From positions 1-34,774 of the forward strand of contig JAAYVZ010000207.1 of assembly GCA_012516935.1 (NCBI GenBank): 34,774 bases of DNA. Reading direction: 5' to 3'. The notes below the pieces were generated by a model. It searched no databases. It was not told where the DNA came from and saw nothing but the letters and a program-made list of their open reading frames with translations. Every line of letters begins with the position of its first letter. Within the stretch, counting starts at the first letter, position 1. A program made the position numbers and the translations under genes. This DNA is from Holophagae bacterium. Lineage in GTDB: Bacteria; Acidobacteriota; Thermoanaerobaculia; Thermoanaerobaculales; Thermoanaerobaculaceae. Shown here one piece after another: positions 25,581-34,545 of this stretch.

Positions 25581-26525
25581 TCACCGGCGAGGGGTGATCC
25601 TGGTACGGCCAGAAGCTTCCAGCCCCCGTGCCGCGCGGCTCGGCGCCACGGCAGTCAGTCCGCTCCACGCGTCGCGCAGGGCGACCTCCTGCCTCTGTAG
25701 CACGGCGTTGGGGCCGGCCTCGACGCCGCCTTTGACCATGCGGGTGAAGTGCACGCCGAGGAACGGGAACTCCGGGCCCGGGACCGGGTAGATCAGGTTG
25801 CGCACGAGGTGCCGGCGGGCGGGCACGATCTCGTAGTACTCACCGCGGAACGGCACGATTTGCAGCCCCGGCCGCACGCCGCACAGCCTCGCCACGCGGT
25901 CGGACTGCAGCCCGGCGCAGTTGACGAGGGCGCGGCAGCGAACGGTGCCGGCGTCGGTCTCGAGCACGAAGACCGCGCCGTCGCGGGCGAAGCGCCGCAC
26001 GCGGGCGCCGGTGCGCACCTCGCCGCCGTTGTCCTGCACGATCCGGGCGTACGTCTCGGTGACGCCGACGAAGTCGACGATGCCGGTGTACGGCACCCAC
26101 AGGCCGTCGATCCCGGCGCAGTGCGGCTCGTGCTCGCGGATCTCCTCGGGCCGCAGCCGCTTGATGTCGGCAAGGCCGTTGGCGCGGCCGCGACGCTCGA
26201 GCTCGTCCAGGCGTGGCACCTCCGCCGGCGAGGTCGCCACCACGACCTTGCCGCAGCGGTCGTTGGCGATGCCCCACTCGGCGCAGAAAGCGTACAGCGC
26301 CTCGCGGCCCTGCACGCAGTTGGTGGCCTTGAGCGAGCCGGGTTTGTAGTAGAGACCGGAGTGGACGACGCCGCTGTTGTTGCCGGTCTGGTGGGCCGCG
26401 AGCTTCGGCTCGGCCTCCAGCACCACGAGCGACAGCGCGTGCCGCTGCACCAGCGCCATGGCGGTGGCGCACCCGACGATCCCTCCGCCGATGACCGCGA
26501 CGTCGAACTTTTTCGCCTCAGGCAT
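25581..26525 (-). CDS. lhgO: L-2-hydroxyglutarate oxidase-like FAD enzyme, altered C-terminus
   Basis: A 314-aa FAD-dependent oxidoreductase of the DAO fold. The dinucleotide site GGGIVG lies near residue 13, followed by LhgO hallmarks: HQTGNNSGVVHSGLYY, KPGSLKATNCVQG, PYTGIVDF, INCAGL-like VNCAGLQSDRVA, PFRGEYYEI and PFLGVHFTRM. The family oxidises L-2-hydroxyglutarate to 2-oxoglutarate and passes electrons to the membrane chain. Family members are about 395-420 aa. Here homology stops just after GGVEAGPNAVL and a foreign-looking ~35-residue tail follows, so ~90 residues including the C-terminal FAD-contact region are lost; function is doubtful. ATG at 26525 overlaps the dehydrogenase stop; an in-frame GTG lies 6 bp upstream. 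Confidence 0.8.
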   Translation of the reverse strand: MPEAKKFDVAVIGGGIVGCATAMALVQRHALSLVVLEAEPKLAAHQTGNNSGVVHSGLYYKPGSLKATNCVQGREALYAFCAEWGIANDRCGKVVVATSPAEVPRLDELERRGRANGLADIKRLRPEEIREHEPHCAGIDGLWVPYTGIVDFVGVTETYARIVQDNGGEVRTGARVRRFARDGAVFVLETDAGTVRCRALVNCAGLQSDRVARLCGVRPGLQIVPFRGEYYEIVPARRHLVRNLIYPVPGPEFPFLGVHFTRMVKGGVEAGPNAVLQRQEVALRDAWSGLTAVAPSRAARGLEASGRTRITPRR

Positions 26526-27786
26526 CCCCACCCCCCGGCGTGTGCGGTGCGAAGTCGCACGGTTCGTGCACGGGCTGGACGACCATCGCTGGCACCCCCA
26601 CCGCCTCGCCGAGCTTCGAGAGGGTGCCGAACACGTTCTCGGCCAACGGGATCCCCACCTCGCGGTGGACGAGTGTCTTGGCCCATTCTTTTTCGCCGTG
26701 GACGAAGATCGTCTCCTCGCCGAGCGCTTTGCGCGAGCCCTTGAGACGCTCGATGTAGTCGTCCATGCGAGCCGTGAACTCGTCCACCGGCATGAAGCGG
26801 GCGATATCGATGACGGCGAAGAAGTGGCCGACGTCGGGGAACGCGGTCGTACCGGCCGCAGGGTTGCCGTGCACGTCGTCGACGTTGGGGCCGTAGCCGG
26901 CGCCGGAGAGCACGCCGCACAGGATGTCGACCATCAACGACAGCCCGTAACCCTTGTAACCGCCGTACTCCTCACCTCGCCCACCGAGCGGGAGGATGCC
27001 GCCGCCGGTGCGCTCGATGAGGTTGCGCAACACCTGGCCGGGGTTCTGGCAGTCGTAGCCGATCTCGTCCACCGCCCAGCCAACCGGCATCTGCTTGGCG
27101 GCTCGGTCGTAGACCTCGATCTTGCCGCGCGGCACCACCGAGGTCGCCATGTCGAGCAGGAACGCCGGGAACCGGCGGCAGGGGGCGCCGAGGGAGATCG
27201 GGTTGGTGCCGAGGACCATCTCGGCCCCGAACGTCGGCACCACGAGCGGTGCCGAGTTGGTGAGCGAGATGCCGATCATCCCCTCGTCGACCGCTTGCAA
27301 GGCGTAGAACCCGGCGATCCCGTAGTGGTTGGAGTGCTTGACGGTCACGGCGCTGATCCCGTGCGCCATCGCCTTGTCGATGGCGAGCCTGATCCCGAGC
27401 TCGCCGGCCACCTGGCCGAGGCCGTTGTGGGCGTCGACGACCGCCAGGGCGGGCGCCGGCTCGACGACCGTCATCTCGACCCCGGGCCGGATCGTCTTTT
27501 GCTTGATGCCGGAGAGATAACGGCCGAGACGCGCCACGCCGTGGGAGGGGATGCCGCGCTCGTCGGCTGCCACGAGGTTGCGCGCCACCAGCCGCGCTTC
27601 GCTCGCCGGCACGCCGTTGGCGACCAGTATGTTGGCGGTGAAGTCCTCGAGGTCGGAGGGGAGGACGCGGTTGGGGGTCGCGCAGATGCAGCAGTCGTGG
27701 CACGCCACCTCGTGGACCCAGCGCGACGCACCGCCCTCGGTGGCCGGCACCAGGTTTTGGGAGATTCGTGGTTCGGGGTTGCGCAT
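26518..27786 (-). CDS. Ldh/malate-type 2-hydroxyacid dehydrogenase with Cys-rich N-terminus
   Basis: A 422-aa NAD(P)-dependent dehydrogenase of the LDH2/MDH2 family (Pfam Ldh_2), which reversibly oxidises 2-hydroxyacids such as malate, lactate or ureidoglycolate. Family blocks are ERGIPSHGVARLGRYL, VTVKHSNHYGIAGFYA (catalytic His), GISLTNSAPLVVPTFG, LGTNPISLGAP, FLLDMATSVV and GYKGYGLSLMVDIL. The family normally begins near residue 40 (NRVLPSDLEDF); here ~38 extra residues carry C29, C32, C33 and C35 (CHDCCIC), possibly metal-binding. GGGAGGA precedes the ATG at 27786. It lies 14 bp after the biotin carrier gene and overlaps the lhgO-like gene. Both neighbours suggest 2-hydroxyacid/TCA metabolism; substrate not assigned. 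Confidence 0.88.
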   Translation of the reverse strand: MRNPEPRISQNLVPATEGGASRWVHEVACHDCCICATPNRVLPSDLEDFTANILVANGVPASEARLVARNLVAADERGIPSHGVARLGRYLSGIKQKTIRPGVEMTVVEPAPALAVVDAHNGLGQVAGELGIRLAIDKAMAHGISAVTVKHSNHYGIAGFYALQAVDEGMIGISLTNSAPLVVPTFGAEMVLGTNPISLGAPCRRFPAFLLDMATSVVPRGKIEVYDRAAKQMPVGWAVDEIGYDCQNPGQVLRNLIERTGGGILPLGGRGEEYGGYKGYGLSLMVDILCGVLSGAGYGPNVDDVHGNPAAGTTAFPDVGHFFAVIDIARFMPVDEFTARMDDYIERLKGSRKALGEETIFVHGEKEWAKTLVHREVGIPLAENVFGTLSKLGEAVGVPAMVVQPVHEPCDFAPHTPGGGDA

Positions 27787-27800
27787 GGCGTGTCCTCCCT

Positions 27801-28298
27801 TCAATCGCCGACGACCAGCAGGGTCTGACCGGCCTCCACGGTTTGGCCGGCGCACACCGCAAGCTGCCGCACTCGCCCGGCGCGGGGGGCGCGCAGCTCG
27901 TTTTGCATCTTCATCGCCTCGAGCACGACCAGCCCCGCGCCCGCGGCCACGGTTTGTCCATCCGCGACCAGCACCTTGACGATCCGGCCCGGCATCGCCG
28001 CCTTCACCGGCCGGTCGCCGCCCGCTGCCGACTCGACCTCGCCGTGGACGCGGGTCCGTGGGTCGAGGACCTCGACGTCGAAAAACCGGTTGAAGACGTT
28101 GACATGATAGCCACCCGGCTGGGCGACCGAGACCACGTCGTAGCACGCGTTGTTGAGCAGCACGACGTCGTGCGAGGCGTCGGAGAAGACGAGGTCGAGC
28201 TCGTGTGGCGCGCCGTCGATGAGCACGGTGAACCGCTGCCGGTCGCGGTTCACCTCGACGGTGTACAGATGGTCGCGGATTCGGGCTTGGAACTTCAC
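27801..28298 (-). CDS. Biotin carboxyl carrier subunit of acyl-CoA carboxylase
   Basis: A 165-aa protein whose C-terminal ~75 residues are a biotinyl domain, with the lysine to be biotinylated in EAMKMQN (about K130). The N-terminal ~90 residues form the extra domain seen in carrier subunits of propionyl- or methylcrotonyl-type carboxylases (FTVLIDGAPHELDL, YHVNVFNRFFDVEVLDPR). The start is GTG at 28298 with GAGGAGG 6 bp upstream. It sits 10 bp after the biotin carboxylase gene. It carries carboxybiotin between the carboxylase and carboxyltransferase encoded upstream. Confidence 0.9.
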   Translation of the reverse strand: MKFQARIRDHLYTVEVNRDRQRFTVLIDGAPHELDLVFSDASHDVVLLNNACYDVVSVAQPGGYHVNVFNRFFDVEVLDPRTRVHGEVESAAGGDRPVKAAMPGRIVKVLVADGQTVAAGAGLVVLEAMKMQNELRAPRAGRVRQLAVCAGQTVEAGQTLLVVGD

Positions 28299-28308
28299 GC
28301 TCGCCTCC

Positions 28309-29838
28309 TCACCATGCCGCCAGACGCCGCCGGCCGGCCAGGCGCCAGGGCGAGCAGCGCTGTGCCTCGGGGCAGGCGCAGGGCGTCTGCGTGCTTTCCA
28401 GGTGATGCCGTACCGCAGCGGCGAGCAGCGCGATGCGCTCGAGCTCCTCCATCGTCTCCTCGCCAGGCAGCGCGAGGTCGACGTCGGCGAACGTGCGGTC
28501 GAGGAAGCTGGTGTCGTACGCGCCCGAGCGGTAGTCGGCGTCGGCAAAGATGCGCATGAAGTAGGGGATGTTGGTCTTGATGCCGCCGATCTTGAACTCC
28601 TTGAGGGCACGAAGCATGCGGTCGATGGCGTGGGTCCGCGTGGGGGCGTGGGCGACGAGCTTGGAGATGAGCGGGTCGTAGAAGATCGAGATCTCGAGGC
28701 CCTCGTACATCCCATTGTCGTTACGGATGCCTGGCCCCGAGGGCTCATGGAGCGAGACGATGCGCCCGGGGCAGGGGACGAAGCCGTTGTCTGGGTCTTC
28801 AGCGTAGATGCGGCACTCGATGGCGTGGCCGGTGAGCGTCACGTCCTCCTGCCTGAGCCACAGCGGCTCCCCGGCGGTGATACGGAGCTGGGCGAGCACC
28901 AGATCGAGCCCGGTCACCATCTCGGTCACCGGGTGCTCCACCTGCAGGCGGGTGTTCATCTCGAGAAAGTAGAAGTTGCGGTCGGCATCGACCAGGAACT
29001 CGACGGTGCCGGCGTTGGCGTAGCCCACGGCGCGCGCCAGCCGCAGCGCCGCCTCGCCCATACGTTCCCGCAGGTCGGGTGTCATGATCGGTGAGGGCGC
29101 TTCCTCGGCCACCTTCTGGTGGCGCCGCTGCAGCGAGCATTCGCGGTCGCCGAGGTGGATGAGGTTGCCGTACCGATCGCCGAGCACCTGAATCTCGACG
29201 TGGCGCGGATGCCGGAGGTACTTCTCGAGGTAGACGGTGTCGTCGCCGAACGAGGCGAGCGCCTCGGAGCGGATGAGCGGCAGCAGCTCCCGCACCTCGG
29301 CCGGGGTCTGGGCGATGCGCAGCCCCTTGCCGCCGCCGCCCGCCGAGGCCTTGAGCATGACCGGAAAGCCGATCTCCTCGGCCCGGCGTACCGCCTCCTC
29401 GGCGCTTTCCAGCCGCTCCCGCAGCCCCGGCACGAGCGGCACGCCGGCGGCGGCGGCGAGGTTGCGGCTGCCTATCTTGTCGCCCATGGCGCGGATCGCT
29501 CGCGGTGTGGGGCCGACGAAGAGCAGCCCCTGGTCGGCGCACGCCTGGGCGAACGCCTCGTTCTCAGCCAGGAAGCCGTAGCCGGGCGCCACGGCATCGG
29601 CGTGGGCGCGTGCCGCCACGTCGAGGATCGCCTGCTGGTTGAGGTAGCTCTGGGCGGCTGGCGAGGGGCCAATGAAGTACGCCTCGTCGGCGAGACGGAC
29701 GTGCAGAGCAGCACGATCCGCCTCCGAGAACACCGCCACCGAGCGCAACCCCATCTCCCGGCAGGCGCGGATGATCCGCACCGCGATCTCGCCGCGGTTG
29801 GCGATCAGCACCTTTTTCATCCTCGCCCGACCGGTCAT
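28309..29838 (-). CDS. Biotin carboxylase subunit of acyl-CoA carboxylase
   Basis: A 509-aa ATP-grasp enzyme that carboxylates biotin with bicarbonate and ATP. The N-terminal Rossmann domain begins KKVLIANRGEIAVRIIRACR. The ATP lid motif is KASAGGGGKGLR, the catalytic region includes CSLQRRHQKVAEEAPSP and EFLVDADRNFYFLEMNTRLQ, and the C-terminal domain has GHAIECRIYAEDPDNGFVPC. The last ~40 residues are a Pro/Arg/Cys extension not typical of AccC. ATG at 29838 is preferred because GGAG lies 9 bp upstream; the family start MKKVLIANRG at 29820 is an alternative. It is the second gene of the operon, 175 bp after the carboxyltransferase gene across a repeat-containing spacer. The gene could be called accC or pccA; I leave the symbol open. 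Confidence 0.93.
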   Translation of the reverse strand: MTGRARMKKVLIANRGEIAVRIIRACREMGLRSVAVFSEADRAALHVRLADEAYFIGPSPAAQSYLNQQAILDVAARAHADAVAPGYGFLAENEAFAQACADQGLLFVGPTPRAIRAMGDKIGSRNLAAAAGVPLVPGLRERLESAEEAVRRAEEIGFPVMLKASAGGGGKGLRIAQTPAEVRELLPLIRSEALASFGDDTVYLEKYLRHPRHVEIQVLGDRYGNLIHLGDRECSLQRRHQKVAEEAPSPIMTPDLRERMGEAALRLARAVGYANAGTVEFLVDADRNFYFLEMNTRLQVEHPVTEMVTGLDLVLAQLRITAGEPLWLRQEDVTLTGHAIECRIYAEDPDNGFVPCPGRIVSLHEPSGPGIRNDNGMYEGLEISIFYDPLISKLVAHAPTRTHAIDRMLRALKEFKIGGIKTNIPYFMRIFADADYRSGAYDTSFLDRTFADVDLALPGEETMEELERIALLAAAVRHHLESTQTPCACPEAQRCSPWRLAGRRRLAAW

Positions 29839-29877
29839 CGCCCAGCGCTCCGAGGGTGAGGGCCCGGGTGTGTGCCG

Positions 29878-29996
29878 GGTCGAAGGTCGAAGGTCGAAGG
29901 TCGAAAGCCAAACCCCCGAGCACTCTCGGCCGCCGGAAAGCGGCTCCGGTCGCAAAACGCACTCTTTCGCTGGTCTTTGACCCTGGACCTTCGACC
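29878..29996. repeat. Tandem heptamers facing inverted heptamers in the carboxylase spacer
   Basis: Four perfect tandem copies of GGTCGAA occupy 29878-29905. Facing them are three imperfect inverted copies at 29976-29996 (TTTGACC, CTGGACC, TTCGACC). In the minus-strand transcript the arrays could pair into a stem of about 20 bp around a ~70-nt loop. The spacer between the carboxyltransferase and biotin carboxylase genes contains nothing else that I recognise. Confidence 0.7.
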
Positions 29997-30013
29997 TGCA
30001 GCCTCCGGCTTTC

Positions 30014-31564
30014 TCATAACGGGAGGTTCCCGTGCTTGCGGGCCGGGTTGCGGTCCTGCTTGTTGGCGAGCGCCGCGAGGCCGGCGATGAGGCGCTGGCG
30101 GGTGAAGCGGGGCACGATGACCTCGTCGATGAAGCCCACCTCGGCGGCGGCGTACGGCGAGGCCAGCTTCTCCTCGTAGGCGGCGACCAGTTGGCGGCGT
30201 TTCGCCTCGGCCTGCTCGCTTCCCGCGAGCTCCTTGCGATACAGGATGTTGACCGCGCCCGAAGCGCCCATGACGGCGATCTCGGCGGTCGGGTAGGCGA
30301 AGTTGAGGTCGGTGCGCAGGTGCTTGGAGGCCATGACACAGTAGGCGCCGCCGTACGCTTTGCGGGTGATGACGGTGAGCTTGGGCACCGTGGCCTCGGC
30401 GTAGGCGTACAGGAGCTTGGCGCCGTGCTTGATGATCCCTCCGAGCTCCTGCGTGACGCCCGGCAGGAAGCCGGGTACGTCCTCGAAGGTGACGAGCGGG
30501 AGGTTGAACGCGTCGCAGAAACGCACGAAACGAGCGCCCTTGAGCGAGGCGTCGATGTCGAGGCAGCCGGCGTGGTGGAGCGGCTGGTTGGCGACGATCC
30601 CGACCGCCCGGCCGCCCAAGCGGGCGAACCCGATGACGAGGTTCGGCGCGTGGTGCGGCTGGATCTCGAAGAAGTAGCCGTCGTCCACGACCAGCCGCAG
30701 CACCTCCTTGATGTCGTACGGCTGCGTGGGGTCCGTCGGCACCAGGCCATCGAGCCGCTCCTCGACCCGGGTGTGGGGGTCTGCGGTTGGCTTCGTGGGG
30801 GGGTCCTCCAGGTTGTTGGAGGGGAGGAACGAGAGCAGCTCACGGATGGCCAGCAGGCACGCCTCGTCGGTGGGGTAGGCGAGGTGGGCGACGCCGGAGA
30901 GCTCGGTGTGGGTCGTGGCGCCGCCCAGGTCCTCCTTGGTCGTTTCCTCGTGGGTGACCGCTTTGATCACCTCGGGGCCGGTGAGGAACATGTAGCTCGA
31001 CCGCTGGACCATGAAGATGAAGTCGGTGAGCGCCGGCGAGTACACGGCTCCGCCCGCGCACGGCCCCATGATCGCCGAGATTTGCGGGATGACCCCCGAG
31101 GAAAGGGTGTTGCGCAGGAAGATATCGGCGTAGCCGCCGAGCGCCATCACACCCTCCTGGATGCGGGCGCCCCCGGAGTCGTTGAGGCCGATGACCGGGC
31201 ACCCGGTCTTGAGCGCCAGGTCCATGATCTTGCAGATCTTGCGGGCGTACGCTTCGCCCAGCGAGCCGCCCAGCACGGTGAAGTCCTGGGCAAAGACGTA
31301 CACGGGCCGGCGGTCGACGGTGCCGAAGCCGGTGACCACGCCGTCGCCCGGGTAGCGCTCCGCGTCCATGCCGAAGTCCCGGCAGCGGTGGGTGACGAGC
31401 CGGTCGAGCTCGTTGAACGAGCCGCTGTCGAGCAGCAGCTCGAGGCGCTCGCGGGCCGTCAGCTTGCCGGCCTCGTGCTGGTGCCGGACGCGCTCGGGGC
31501 CACCGCCGGCGAACGCCAAACGGGTGCGCCGCTCGAGCTCGTGGATCGGGTCGCGACCACTCAT
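30014..31564 (-). CDS. pccB: Acyl-CoA (probably propionyl-CoA) carboxylase carboxyltransferase subunit
   Basis: A 516-aa biotin-dependent carboxyltransferase that moves CO2 from carboxybiotin to an acyl-CoA. Both crotonase-fold halves are present: [20 protein letters not shown] and [20 protein letters not shown] in the N-half, and [38 protein letters not shown] and [15 protein letters not shown] in the C-half. The sequence is of the PccB/MmdA type, favouring propionyl-CoA to methylmalonyl-CoA; acetyl-CoA is not excluded. Because a biotin carboxylase follows, it is a carboxylase rather than a sodium-pump decarboxylase. ATG at 31564 has GGAG 7 bp upstream. It is the first gene of the five-gene operon and divergent from gltA. 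Confidence 0.92.
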   Translation of the reverse strand: MSGRDPIHELERRTRLAFAGGGPERVRHQHEAGKLTARERLELLLDSGSFNELDRLVTHRCRDFGMDAERYPGDGVVTGFGTVDRRPVYVFAQDFTVLGGSLGEAYARKICKIMDLALKTGCPVIGLNDSGGARIQEGVMALGGYADIFLRNTLSSGVIPQISAIMGPCAGGAVYSPALTDFIFMVQRSSYMFLTGPEVIKAVTHEETTKEDLGGATTHTELSGVAHLAYPTDEACLLAIRELLSFLPSNNLEDPPTKPTADPHTRVEERLDGLVPTDPTQPYDIKEVLRLVVDDGYFFEIQPHHAPNLVIGFARLGGRAVGIVANQPLHHAGCLDIDASLKGARFVRFCDAFNLPLVTFEDVPGFLPGVTQELGGIIKHGAKLLYAYAEATVPKLTVITRKAYGGAYCVMASKHLRTDLNFAYPTAEIAVMGASGAVNILYRKELAGSEQAEAKRRQLVAAYEEKLASPYAAAEVGFIDEVIVPRFTRQRLIAGLAALANKQDRNPARKHGNLPL

Positions 31565-31799
31565 CGGGGTCTCCAGGCTCTGGCCCGGCTCGTCAGCCTG
31601 CGGCGACACCCCTCAGCGCCGCTGTCCCGGCGGTGCCGAGTCAGGGCTCTGGGAAGCGACTCGCGGTGGAGGAGGGAGCTCGCCGTCATGGCCGTGCCGT
31701 CTTCCGACCAGGCAACCGCACCGGCCCGCGAGTCCATTCCCTCCAACTGGAAATGCATCGAAACCGGTCGTGTTTTCCCTTGCACGGGGAGGGCTGGCA

Positions 31800-33134
<1,335 letters not shown>

Positions 33135-33164
33135 CGGCTGCATTGCGACCGCTCCGGACACAGC

Positions 33165-33191
33165 AAAGGGCGGGCCTGGGGCCCGCCCTTT
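33165..33191. terminator. Bidirectional intrinsic terminator
   Basis: A perfect 11-bp stem AAAGGGCGGGC / GCCCGCCCTTT around a CTGGG loop. The AAA/TTT ends give a U-tract on either strand. It lies 30 bp after gltA and 26 bp after the convergent minus-strand operon's last stop, so it serves both. Confidence 0.88.
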
Positions 33192-33217
33192 GGCGTACGG
33201 ACGCGGTCGTTGAAGAG

Positions 33218-33664
33218 CTATGACTTGGTGGCCCCCTCGCCCTGGGCGAGTGGGCAGGCAGGGTTGGGGGCCTTGTTGGTAGCGCCCTCGCCGTGCTTGC
33301 ACCGGCTCCGGCCGTCCGGCTCGCCGTGGGAGCAGCCCTTTGCCGCGTGCTCCTGCAGCGCCTTGACCACGGCCGGGTCGGTCGAGGTCGCGGTGACGAC
33401 AACGCCATCGGCCGTGTTCTCGACCGCGCGGGTCACGTTTCCGGCGCTGAGCGGGCAGGCACTGTCGCAGCCCTTGGCGGCCCTTGCCTGGACCTCGGCG
33501 ACCATCTTGGGATCGCTGCAGGTCAGAGTGATCGTGACGCCGTTGTCGAGGTTGGCAACCGTCCGCTGCAGGCCCGGCGCCGGCCGGCAGCCGGCGTGCT
33601 CCTCGGCCAGCATCGGCACGGACACGAAGACCACCAGAACCAGTACGAGAAAAAGACGCTTCAT
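33218..33664 (-). CDS. Small exported protein with two repeated modules ending AAKGC
   Basis: A 148-aa protein with a signal peptide (residues 1-20, LFLVLVLVVFVSVPMLAEE). The mature part has two ~45-residue repeats: VANLDNGVTITLTCSDP... and VENTADGVVVTATSTDP..., each ending AAKGC after an amphipathic helix (MVAEVQARAAKGC and VVKALQEHAAKGC). CPLSAGN and CPLAQGE flank the second module, and GEGAT occurs twice near the C-terminus. Cys and His near the ends (HAGC, CSHGE, CKHGE) could bind metal. AAAGGA precedes the ATG, and ATGA overlap links it to the upstream sensor-like gene. No family recognised. Confidence 0.75.
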   Translation of the reverse strand: MKRLFLVLVLVVFVSVPMLAEEHAGCRPAPGLQRTVANLDNGVTITLTCSDPKMVAEVQARAAKGCDSACPLSAGNVTRAVENTADGVVVTATSTDPAVVKALQEHAAKGCSHGEPDGRSRCKHGEGATNKAPNPACPLAQGEGATKS

Positions 33665-34095
33665 GCTTTGTCCTTTGTCTGCTGCGCCGGGTTGGTCGGG
33701 TCCGCCCCGTTCGTCGGCGAAGGGGCGCAACAGCCTTCGCCGCTCGAGCGCCAGGGGCAGAGGTGTAGGTCGAGCAGAGTGTGATGACGAGCGCGATCGT
33801 GCTCGGTGGCCTGGCAGCAGGTTGTGAGCCAGCGGTCGACGGCCTCCTCGAGTCGCCGCTGCCGCAACCGCGAAAGCCGTTGCAGCGTGGTGCGGATCGC
33901 GCTGTGGTCGGGGTTTTCGGCACACAGGTGGCGGGCGAGATCCTCGCGGATCGCTCGCTCCTCGGCGCCCGGCATCGGCACGCCGGCCCGGTCGCCGGCT
34001 CCGGTCGCACGCTGCACCCGCCACAGCGCCACGCCGGCCATCACGTTGATCGCCAACGATACAGCCAGCACGGGGAGCATCCAGCGCGACCTCAT
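33661..34095 (-). CDS. Periplasmic CnrX/Spy-like heavy-metal sensor candidate
   Basis: A 144-aa protein anchored by one N-terminal helix (residues 6-24, MLPVLAVSLAINVMAGVAL). A helical periplasmic hairpin follows, with DLARHLCAENPDHSAIRTT, LQRLSRLRQRRLEEAV and HHTLLDLHLCPW. Several His and Cys residues, plus a late GEGCCAPS, are reminiscent of CnrX/ZraP/Spy-type metal-binding proteins. Such proteins work with an ECF sigma factor and anti-sigma factor, which are the two upstream genes here. ATGA overlaps on both sides show tight coupling. The metal-sensing role is inferred from fold and context. Confidence 0.65.
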   Translation of the reverse strand: MRSRWMLPVLAVSLAINVMAGVALWRVQRATGAGDRAGVPMPGAEERAIREDLARHLCAENPDHSAIRTTLQRLSRLRQRRLEEAVDRWLTTCCQATEHDRARHHTLLDLHLCPWRSSGEGCCAPSPTNGADPTNPAQQTKDKA

Positions 34096-34535
34096 GGCTG
34101 CCGCCACCGCTCGAGGCGGCTCGCCTGCTCCAGCGCTGCGAGCTCCGGGGCCTCCAGCGCCGCGGCGAGGGTGATCGCTGGGTCGGCTGGAGGTGTCATA
34201 GCACCACCCAGGCGCCAGCCGGCCACTGCCGCGACGAGCAGCGCCGCAGCGAGAGCCAGCCGCCAGGCCGGCGGGACGCCGAGCCACCACAGCGGCGGCA
34301 GTACCGGTGCCCGCTCGACGGCACGCACGCAGGTCCGGACCACGAACCCCGGAGACAGCACCGGCAGCGCCTCCGCTGCCGCCATCGCCACGGCCTGCCA
34401 TCCTTCCACCTCGGCCTGGCAGGCCCGGCAGGCGGCGACGTGCGCAGCCACCGCCTCGGCGCGCTCTGGCTGCAGCTCGTCGTCGAGCCAGCGCGTCAGG
34501 GTTGCTGCATCGGGGTGCTGATCACGCCCAGTCAT
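34092..34535 (-). CDS. Anti-sigma factor with zinc-finger (zf-HC2) domain
   Basis: A 147-aa membrane anti-sigma factor. The N-terminal ~45 residues form the zinc-binding anti-sigma domain with H-x3-C-x2-C (H32, C36, C39 in AAHVAACRACQ). One transmembrane helix follows at about 91-113 (WRLALAAALLVAAVAGWRL). A short periplasmic tail ends in an amphipathic helix. It starts 10 bp after the sigma factor stop (AAGGAAGTGGC before the ATG) and its stop overlaps the sensor-like gene. It should hold the sigma factor at the membrane until a signal arrives. Confidence 0.88.
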   Translation of the reverse strand: MTGRDQHPDAATLTRWLDDELQPERAEAVAAHVAACRACQAEVEGWQAVAMAAAEALPVLSPGFVVRTCVRAVERAPVLPPLWWLGVPPAWRLALAAALLVAAVAGWRLGGAMTPPADPAITLAAALEAPELAALEQASRLERWRQP

Positions 34536-34545
34536 GCCACTTCCT

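Noticed and set aside
29878-29905. Tandem heptamers considered as a CRISPR array
   Set aside because: Units are 7 bp with no spacers and no cas genes nearby.
28309-31564. Carboxylase genes as a 2-oxoglutarate or pyruvate carboxylase
   Set aside because: The carboxyltransferase is of the crotonase-fold PccB type, not the HMG-lyase-like TIM-barrel type needed for 2-oxoacid carboxylation.
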